Of a DNA stretch of 64,000 bases, positions 58,241 through 64,000 are shown in pieces. Source of the stretch: Marinobacter sp. THAF197a (GTDB lineage Bacteria; Pseudomonadota; Gammaproteobacteria; Pseudomonadales; Oleiphilaceae). Each line of letters opens with the position of its first letter. Position 1 is the first letter of the stretch. The position numbers and the translations under genes were made by a program. The stretch is taken from NCBI RefSeq assembly GCF_009363275.1, contig NZ_CP045324.1, forward strand, positions 1,736,001 through 1,800,000, given 5' to 3'. The notes under the pieces were generated by a model. It did no database searches. It was not told where the DNA came from and was given only the letters and a program-made list of their open reading frames with translations.

Positions 58241-59935
58241 ATGGCCTTTGATCATCGTAAATACGTCGCCTTCAAACCGGTTGCCAAGAAAGACCGCCGC
58301 TGGCCGGACCAGGTTATCGAGAAAGCACCCACCTGGTGTGCTGTCGACCTGCGCGATGGCAACCAGTCGCTGATCAAGCCCATGTCCGTTGCCCAGAAGC
58401 AGCGCCTGTTCGATTTGCTGGTCAAACTGGGCTTTAAGGAAATCGAGATTGGGTTCCCGGCCGCCAGCCAGCCGGATTTTGATTTCTGCCGCAAGCTGAT
58501 TGAAGAAAACCGGATTCCGGACGATGTGAAAATCCAGGTGCTGACCCAGGCCCGCCCGGAACTGATTGAGCGCACTTATGAAGCCCTGGAAGGCGCAAAG
58601 CAGGCGATTGTGCACGTGTACAACTCCACGTCCACCGTGCAGCGCGAGCAGGTATTTGGTCTCGATCGGGCCGGCATTCGCGAGATTGCCGTTAACGGTG
58701 CCACCCTTGTGAAAGAGATTGCGGCCCGTTATCCGGACACCGACTGGACCTTCCAGTATTCCCCGGAGAGCTTCACCGGCACCGAACTGGACTTCGCTGC
58801 GGAAGTGATTGATGCGGTCACCGAGGTGTGGCGACCGGATCAGGGGCAGCCGGTGATTATCAATCTGCCGGCTACCGTAGAAATGTCTACCCCTAACGTG
58901 TTTGCCGACCAGGTGGAGTGGATTTGCGAAAACATCCGGTATCGCGAGCACATCAGCATCAGTCTGCATACCCATAACGACCGGGGGTGTGCGGTGGCTG
59001 CGGCCGAACTGGGCGTGATGGCCGGCGCTGACCGGATCGAAGGTACCCTGATGGGTAACGGGGAGCGCACTGGCAACATGGATCTGGTAACCATGGCCAT
59101 GAACCTGTATTCACAGGGCATTGATCCGACCCTGGACTTGTCCGGCATGGCGGAAATTACCGAGGTGGTGGAAGCCTGTACCGAGATTTCCACCCACCCG
59201 CGTCATCCGTATGCGGGCGAGCTGGTGTTCACCGCCTTCTCGGGCAGTCACCAGGACGCCATCCGTAAGTGCCTGGCCCGCCGTAAGGAGGGCGACGCCT
59301 GGAACGTGGCCTACCTGCCCATCGATCCGTTCGATGTGGGCCGTCGCTATGAAGAGGTGGTGCGCATCAATAGCCAGTCCGGCAAGGGTGGCGTTGCTTA
59401 TGTACTGGAGCGGGACTACGACATTACCCTGCCGCGTTGGTTGCAGATTGAATTCAGTAAAGTGGTCCAGAAAGAAGCCGAGACCAACGGTGGCGAAATT
59501 GATTCCCACACCATCCACCGCCTGTTCGAAGACCGCTACCTGAAGGTTCATGAAGACTGGTCACTGCGTTCCTACGATCTGCATCGGGACGAAGAGGGTG
59601 TTCGTGCGGAAGTGGTGGTCGGTAGCGACACGTCTCCCGTGACCTTTGAGGGCTGCGGATTGGGTGCGGTTGAGGCGGTGTCTGACGGGCTGGCCAAGCG
59701 ATTTGGCGTAACGGTGGCGGTAGAGGCATACGATGAGTTTGCTCTGGGCGAGGGCACCAACGCCAATGCCTTGGCCTGTATTCGCCTGACCGCCAATGGT
59801 CAGCATTGCAGCGCAGCGGCCCTGGCGGAAGATACCACCTCGGCGACCCTGCAGGCGCTGTTTTCAGCAGTGGCCCAGGCGGTGGGTACGGATATGCCGG
59901 CAGCAAAGGCTCCGGAGGCGACGGAAACTGCCTGA
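58241..59935 (+). CDS. leuA: 2-Isopropylmalate synthase LeuA
   Basis: First committed step of leucine synthesis: acetyl-CoA plus 2-oxoisovalerate. 564 residues, the longer LeuA type found in Pseudomonas and actinobacteria rather than the E. coli form. VDLRDGNQSLIKPMS at the catalytic start, SLHTHNDRGCAVAAAELG with metal-binding His residues, GTLMGNGERTGN, and a C-terminal regulatory domain (about 420-550) expected to bind leucine. AAAGGAATG precedes the ATG region. It is followed by a perfect terminator. Confidence 0.96.
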   Translation: MAFDHRKYVAFKPVAKKDRRWPDQVIEKAPTWCAVDLRDGNQSLIKPMSVAQKQRLFDLLVKLGFKEIEIGFPAASQPDFDFCRKLIEENRIPDDVKIQVLTQARPELIERTYEALEGAKQAIVHVYNSTSTVQREQVFGLDRAGIREIAVNGATLVKEIAARYPDTDWTFQYSPESFTGTELDFAAEVIDAVTEVWRPDQGQPVIINLPATVEMSTPNVFADQVEWICENIRYREHISISLHTHNDRGCAVAAAELGVMAGADRIEGTLMGNGERTGNMDLVTMAMNLYSQGIDPTLDLSGMAEITEVVEACTEISTHPRHPYAGELVFTAFSGSHQDAIRKCLARRKEGDAWNVAYLPIDPFDVGRRYEEVVRINSQSGKGGVAYVLERDYDITLPRWLQIEFSKVVQKEAETNGGEIDSHTIHRLFEDRYLKVHEDWSLRSYDLHRDEEGVRAEVVVGSDTSPVTFEGCGLGAVEAVSDGLAKRFGVTVAVEAYDEFALGEGTNANALACIRLTANGQHCSAAALAEDTTSATLQALFSAVAQAVGTDMPAAKAPEATETA

Positions 59936-59962
59936 TCGCCGGGCGGTACCACGCCAGAACGC

Positions 59963-59998
59963 AAAACAGCCGGCAAATTTGCCGGCTGTTTTGTTTTC
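59963..59998 (+). terminator. Intrinsic terminator after leuA
   Basis: AAAACAGCCGGCAAA and TTTGCCGGCTGTTTT form an uninterrupted 30-base palindrome (59963-59992), followed by GTTTTCC. Symmetric A and T runs make it suitable for the minus-strand csp gene too. Confidence 0.93.
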
Positions 59999-60038
59999 CG
60001 TCTACCCGTGAGGGGCATCCGGCGGTAAACCTGAACCC

Positions 60039-60248
60039 TTAGAGAGGGGTTACGTTTTCCGCCTGGGGGCCTTTGGGTCCCTGAGTAACGGTGAACTGCA
60101 CCTGCTGACCTTCTGTCAGGGTGCGGAAACCGTTGGAGTTGATTGCACTGTAGTGAACGAAAACGTCACTGCCGCCTTCCTGGGCAATAAAGCCAAAGCC
60201 CTTGGATTCGTTGAACCACTTAACGTGGCCAGTTTTGGTATCGGACAT
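60039..60248 (-). CDS. CspA-family cold-shock protein
   Basis: 69-residue single-domain RNA/DNA chaperone: HVKWFNESKGFGFIAQEGGSDVFVHYSAI, containing RNP1 (KGFGFI) and RNP2 (DVFVHY), then FTVTQGPKGPQAENV. ATG 60248 has AGGAAAG upstream; the longer open frame to 60428 is leader. Unlike cspD it has no tail. A strong promoter about 210 bases upstream gives it the long leader typical of cold-induced csp genes. Confidence 0.95.
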   Translation of the reverse strand: MSDTKTGHVKWFNESKGFGFIAQEGGSDVFVHYSAINSNGFRTLTEGQQVQFTVTQGPKGPQAENVTPL

Positions 60249-60458
60249 CGATCTTTCCTGTCTTACTGAAAATTTGCCCTCACGGGACCTTCTTGTTTCG
60301 TACAGACGCTGGATCCATACAGATGCGGATTCTGCCAGAAGCAGAAGCCGTTGCTGTTGAGTCATCCGGAGCGTACTGAGGAAGGGGCAACGCGAAGCCT
60401 GGGCAGGACGTTGAAGCGCATTCGTCAAATACCGCTGCAGAGGATCACAGCAATTTTC
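60249..60458 (-). promoter_or_regulatory. Long 5' leader of the CspA-type gene
   Basis: About 200 transcribed bases between the predicted start near 60452 and the ATG, with no gene. Length and position match the cold-shock leader of E. coli cspA, which refolds with temperature. I did not identify a cold-box sequence, so the thermosensor role is inference. Confidence 0.5.
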
Positions 60459-60486
60459 AGTATAGACCGACTTTGGGGGGCGTCAA
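60459..60486 (-). promoter_or_regulatory. Sigma70 promoter of the CspA-type gene
   Basis: Minus strand TTGACG (60486-60481), 16-base spacer, TATACT (60464-60459). Each hexamer has one mismatch to consensus. Predicted start near 60452. Confidence 0.75.
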
Positions 60487-60552
60487 TTGTTTTTTTGGTG
60501 ATCAGTGCCGGGATTTTAATTGATAAAAAACAACGGGTTGTCATAATGGTGA

Positions 60553-60589
60553 AACACAACTCTGCCGGTCTTTGAGGCAGAGTTGTGTT
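60553..60589 (-). terminator. Hairpin after the acyl-CoA synthetase gene
   Basis: AACACAACTCTGCC pairs with GGCAGAGTTGTGTT (14 bp, nine-base loop) about 30 bases past the stop. The T run on the minus strand is short (TTTC), so termination may be partial. The rest of 60490-60617 shows no feature. Confidence 0.6.
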
Positions 60590-60617
60590 GTGATCCCGCA
60601 TGGAGTGGTGGGGTAGG

Positions 60618-62492
60618 TCAGCGCACGAACTTCTCGCTGATCTCCTCCAGGATGGCGGGGTCATCAATGGTGCTGGGTACGCTGTACTCTTCACCGTCCG
60701 CAATCTGGCGGATGACGCGGCGCAGAATCTTGCCAGACCGGGTCTTCGGTAAACGCTCTACCACCATGGCCCGACGGAAGCACGCTATGGCGCCAATCTT
60801 GTCGCGGACCATTTCTACCAGCTCTTCTTCCAGTTCATCCTGGTCTATGGTTGCGCCGTCTTTGATCAGCACCAGGCCGACCGGGATCTGGCCCTTCATG
60901 TCGTCGTGGGCGCCTACAACACAGCACTCCGCGACTGCCGGGTGTGAAGCCACCACCTCTTCCATTTCGCCGGTGGACAGGCGATGTCCGGCGACGTTGA
61001 TCACGTCATCGGTCCTGCCCATGATGAACACGTAGCCGTCGTCATCAATAAAGCCGCCGTCGCCGGAGCTGAAAAAGCCGGGAATCGGATTCAGGTAGCT
61101 GCTCTGGAAGCGTTTGTCGTCGCCCCATACGGTCATCAGGCACCCCGGTGGCAGGGGCAGTTTGACGGCTATCTGGCCTTGCTCGCCGGCCGGTACCTGG
61201 CTGCCTTCCATATCGACGACCTGCACGTTGAAGCCGGGCGACGGTACCGTCGCCGAGCCCGGTTTGGTGGTCATCATTTCAATGCCTACCGGGTTGCAGC
61301 AGATGGCCCAGCCGGTTTCGGTCTGCCACCAGTGGTCGAGAATCGGCAGGCCCGTGTGTTCCTTCAGCCATTCGTAGGTGGGTGGGTCCAACCGCTCGCC
61401 GGCCAGGAAAATGCGTTTCAACGAAGAGACATCGTAGCGGCTTAGCTGATCAGCCTCCGGGTCTTCCTTGCGCACGGCCCGGAAGGCGGTGGGCGCGGTG
61501 AACAGCATGTTCACCTTGTGATCCTGGACTACCCGCCAGAAGGCGCCGGCGTCAGGGGTTTTTACCGGTTTGCCCTCATACAGGATGGTGGTGCAGCCGG
61601 CGAACAGGGGCGCATAGACAATGTAGCTGTGGCCTACCACCCAGCCCACGTCTGACGCCGCCCAGAAGACATCGCCGGGTTTGGCGTCGTAGACCAGTTT
61701 CATGCTGTATTTGAGTGCCACGGCATGGCCGCCGTTATCCCGCACCACGCCTTTTGGCTTTCCGGTGGTGCCGGAGGTGTAAAGCACATAAAGCGGGTCG
61801 GTGGCTTTCACTGGCACCGGATCTGCTGGCTCCGCATTGGCGGTCATGTCGTTCCAGTCGTAATCCCGTCCTTCCGACAGGTTGGCTGTGACTTGCGGCC
61901 GCTGGTACACCACACACAGCTCAGGCTTGTGGCTGGATTGCTCAATGGCCCTGTCCACCAACGGTTTGTATTCAATGACCTTGGTGACTTCAATGCCGCA
62001 GGAGGCCGTGATCAGCGCCTTGGGCTTGGCATCCTCAATGCGCACCGCAAGTTCGTGGGCAGCAAACCCACCGAAAACCACTGAGTGGATGGCACCCAGG
62101 CGGGCACAGGCCAGCATGGCAATGGCTGCCTGCGGAATCATTGGCATGTAGATAATGACCCGGTCACCCTTCTCGATCCCGCGAGCACGCAGGGCGCCGG
62201 CAAACAGGGCTACTTCATCCCGTAATTCGTCATAGGTGAAGTGTTGCTGGCTGTTTGTCACCGGCGAATCGTAAATCAGGGCTGTCTGTTGACCGCGGCC
62301 CGCCCGGATGTTGGCATCAAGCGCTACGTCGCTGGTATTCAGAAGGCCATCGGGGAACCACTGGCCGTGACCGTTATCGAGTGCCTGCCAGATGGTGTTC
62401 GGGGTTTCGATCCAGTCAATGTTCTGGGCCTGCTCGCGCCAGAAGTCATCCCGTTGGTCGATAGACCGGCGGAACTCGGAGTGGTATGTCAT
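60618..62492 (-). CDS. prpE: Propionyl-/acetyl-CoA synthetase, PrpE-like
   Basis: ANL-superfamily ligase activating short-chain acids via an adenylate. 624 residues: YTSGTTGKPKGVVRDNGGHAVAL (P-loop), DHWWQTETGW, SSGDGGFIDDDGYVFIMGRTDDVINVAGHRLST, and the catalytic, acetylation-prone lysine in PKTRSGKILRR. The VVRDNGGHAVAL and overall length fit propionyl-CoA synthetases (PrpE/ACSS3) better than acetyl-CoA Acs. ATG 62492 has GAGG eight bases upstream; a GTG at 62501 lies within that ribosome site. It has no prp cluster next to it, so propionate specificity is tentative. Confidence 0.87.
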   Translation of the reverse strand: MTYHSEFRRSIDQRDDFWREQAQNIDWIETPNTIWQALDNGHGQWFPDGLLNTSDVALDANIRAGRGQQTALIYDSPVTNSQQHFTYDELRDEVALFAGALRARGIEKGDRVIIYMPMIPQAAIAMLACARLGAIHSVVFGGFAAHELAVRIEDAKPKALITASCGIEVTKVIEYKPLVDRAIEQSSHKPELCVVYQRPQVTANLSEGRDYDWNDMTANAEPADPVPVKATDPLYVLYTSGTTGKPKGVVRDNGGHAVALKYSMKLVYDAKPGDVFWAASDVGWVVGHSYIVYAPLFAGCTTILYEGKPVKTPDAGAFWRVVQDHKVNMLFTAPTAFRAVRKEDPEADQLSRYDVSSLKRIFLAGERLDPPTYEWLKEHTGLPILDHWWQTETGWAICCNPVGIEMMTTKPGSATVPSPGFNVQVVDMEGSQVPAGEQGQIAVKLPLPPGCLMTVWGDDKRFQSSYLNPIPGFFSSGDGGFIDDDGYVFIMGRTDDVINVAGHRLSTGEMEEVVASHPAVAECCVVGAHDDMKGQIPVGLVLIKDGATIDQDELEEELVEMVRDKIGAIACFRRAMVVERLPKTRSGKILRRVIRQIADGEEYSVPSTIDDPAILEEISEKFVR

Positions 62493-62603
62493 GCTTTCCA
62501 CCTCAGTTGTGCTGTTATTGTTCTGTGGCTGTTATGCACAACTGTAGGAGCTTTAGAAACAGGGGCTACTAGACCATAGGCGTAGTTGGCCGTTTTTATC
62601 CGT

Positions 62604-63983
62604 TCAATCCCCGTTGGAATTGATCTCCGTCACCTTCGCCGTGACGCTGCCGTGGCCCAGCCGGGCGGTGATGGCGGCGCCTTCGCCAAGCTGGCTGGCG
62701 TCACGAACAATCTGATTCTGCTCATCCCTCACAATCGCGTAACCGCGCCCCAGGGTGGCAAGCGGGCTGACAACGTGGAGTGCCTGGGCGTTGTATTGGT
62801 AGCGTTCCTGTTGCTGCTTCAGGTAATGGCGGGTGGCCATCTCCAGGCGTTCATGGAGCCGGGTCACCTGGTCCCGGGCGGCGATCAGTGTCCGGCGTGG
62901 GGATTGGGTGGCAAGGCGCTGGGTCAGGTGATCGGTTTTTACCCGGGTTTGGGTCAGTCGCTGGGCGATCGCCTTGTTCAGCCGTACGTCCAGCTCATCC
63001 ATGCGCTGCGCCTTTTCCTGCAATTCCCTGCGTGGGTCCCGCAGCCGTGCAGACAGGTGGCCAAGCTGGGTGTGCAGGCGCTGGGTTAGCCGGCGCGCCG
63101 CCTGGCTCAGCCTCAGTTCCTGCTCGTTCAGCCGGCGCAGCCAGTGGTTTTGGTCCGGGGAAACCTTCTCAGCGGCCGCTGAGGGGGTGGGGGCGCGAAG
63201 ATCGGCTACGAAATCCGCAATGGTGACATCCACTTCATGGCCCACTGCACTGACGGTGGGGATACTGCAGTTGGCAATGGCCCGGGCTACCGCTTCTTCA
63301 TTAAAGCACCACAGGTCTTCCAGTGAGCCGCCGCCGCGCCCGATGATCAGGACATCGGCCACGCCGTGTTGCTGGGCGCGCTGTATTGCGTTGACGATGT
63401 CGGCCGTGGCGGCCTGGCCCTGTACTGCTGTGGGGTAGAGGGTGACGGGGATGGCGGGGCAGCGCCGGGCCAGCACGGTCAATATGTCATGGATGGCGGC
63501 GCCCGTGGGCGAAGTCACAACACCAATGTGGCGCGGTGTGGCTGGAATGGCCTTTTTCCTTGCCGGGTCGAACAGGCCCTCCGATTGCAGTTTCAGCTTC
63601 AGGGCCTCAAAGGCCTGTTGCAGTTCACCCAGTCCTGCCGGTTCCAGGTGTTCGACAATGATCTGATAGTCGCCCCGGTTCTCGTAGAGTGTGACCTTTC
63701 CGCGGATGCGAATCTGGTCGCCTTCACGGGGCAGGGTGCGCAGGCGTTGATTGGCACCCCGGAACATGGCACAGCGCACCTGGCATTTCTGGTCTTTCAG
63801 GGAAAAGTACCAGTGGCCGGAGGAAGGTCTTGAAAATCCGGACAATTCGCCCTCCACCCACACCTGCATAAAGCTGGTTTCCAGCAGATGCCGTGCCTGG
63901 TGGTTGAGTTCGCTGACCGACAGGGCCCGGGGCCGGGAATCCGGATAAGGGGGTATCAAAGGGCGCGCTCCGTGATTATTCAT
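62604..63983 (-). CDS. xseA: Exodeoxyribonuclease VII large subunit XseA
   Basis: Single-strand DNA exonuclease subunit. 459 residues: OB-fold domain (LSVSELNHQARHLLETSFMQVWVEGELSGF, SGHWYFSLKD), catalytic domain with VTSPTGAAIHDILTVLARR and GRGGGSLEDLWCFNEE, a long coiled-coil region (about 275-390) and a C-terminal segment with LGRGYAIV. ATG 63983 is chosen over TTG 63989. The gene is complete. The small subunit xseB is not in the window. Confidence 0.96.
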   Translation of the reverse strand: MNNHGARPLIPPYPDSRPRALSVSELNHQARHLLETSFMQVWVEGELSGFSRPSSGHWYFSLKDQKCQVRCAMFRGANQRLRTLPREGDQIRIRGKVTLYENRGDYQIIVEHLEPAGLGELQQAFEALKLKLQSEGLFDPARKKAIPATPRHIGVVTSPTGAAIHDILTVLARRCPAIPVTLYPTAVQGQAATADIVNAIQRAQQHGVADVLIIGRGGGSLEDLWCFNEEAVARAIANCSIPTVSAVGHEVDVTIADFVADLRAPTPSAAAEKVSPDQNHWLRRLNEQELRLSQAARRLTQRLHTQLGHLSARLRDPRRELQEKAQRMDELDVRLNKAIAQRLTQTRVKTDHLTQRLATQSPRRTLIAARDQVTRLHERLEMATRHYLKQQQERYQYNAQALHVVSPLATLGRGYAIVRDEQNQIVRDASQLGEGAAITARLGHGSVTAKVTEINSNGD

Positions 63984-64000
63984 ACGCAATAGCCGAAAGA

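Noticed and set aside
1..64000. Mobile elements, prophage, CRISPR, toxin-antitoxin, defence genes, tRNA or rRNA
   Set aside because: I looked for transposases, integrases, direct-repeat arrays, cloverleaf genes and known defence domains and saw none. Gene order and composition look uniformly chromosomal.

Overview
The window looks like a chromosome segment of a marine gammaproteobacterium, most likely Marinobacter or a close relative. The reasons are the moderately GC-rich sequence, the protein sequences, and the fact that several gene blocks keep an order I know from Pseudomonas aeruginosa. These blocks are htpX / PA2829-like / aminotransferase / glutathione peroxidase / ospR / sagS; purB-hflD-mnmA-nudJ; clpS-clpA / infA-bpt-aat-trxB; and lolD / DUF2062 / comEC / exbB-exbD / lpxK / kdsB / murB. 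The genus assignment is from memory, not from a search. I see no tRNA or rRNA genes, insertion sequences, prophage, CRISPR array or recognisable defence island. The window is nearly all densely packed core genome.

Layout. 1-7448: cbb3 cytochrome oxidase and its assembly genes on the minus strand (ccoN-O-Q-P, then ccoG-H-I, with ccoI running off the left edge), behind an Anr/FNR-type promoter. 7586-18055: mixed housekeeping genes (alpha/beta hydrolase, membrane diguanylate cyclase, rlmM, ABM-fold protein, tusA, dsbD, epmC-rhlB, pdxB, htpX with a sigma32-like promoter). 18070-25342: alaA, peroxidase-ospR with a palindromic operator over its promoter, a SagS-like hybrid kinase, an unknown membrane-anchored protein and a LysR regulator. 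25331-31843: minus-strand run rluE-nudJ-mnmA-hflD-purB-roxA-GNAT, devoted to RNA and ribosome modification plus purine synthesis. 31976-39347: cspD, clpS-clpA, a periplasmic binding protein, infA, bpt, aat and trxB, which is a nearly complete N-degron pathway. 39500-43488: agmatine-to-putrescine genes (aguA, aguB) with a lone MoxR ATPase, a small exported protein and a PilZ protein. 43610-55074: cell-envelope block (Lol permease and ATPase, DUF2062, comEC, exbB/exbD, msbA, lpxK, ycaR-like, kdsB, LMW phosphatase, murB). 55137-64000: proS, TetR, Lrp, leuA, a CspA-type gene with a long leader, a propionate/acetate-CoA ligase and xseA.

How the parts work together. The cco genes build a high-affinity terminal oxidase for low oxygen: ccoNOQP are the subunits and ccoGHI handle copper and assembly. 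Aat and Bpt put leucine or phenylalanine on protein N-termini, ClpS recognises those ends and ClpA unfolds the protein for ClpP, which is not in the window. MsbA, LpxK, KdsB and the Lol proteins serve lipopolysaccharide and lipoprotein export, with MurB serving peptidoglycan.

I found no convincing undescribed system. The best leads are regulatory and architectural: the operator/promoter overlap at the peroxidase-ospR pair, the sigma32-like htpX promoter, large RNA hairpins between ccoP and ccoG, a GNAT fused to an uncharacterised domain, an orphan MoxR, a TonB-less ExbB/ExbD pair beside msbA-lpxK, and repeated tail-to-tail gene overlaps.
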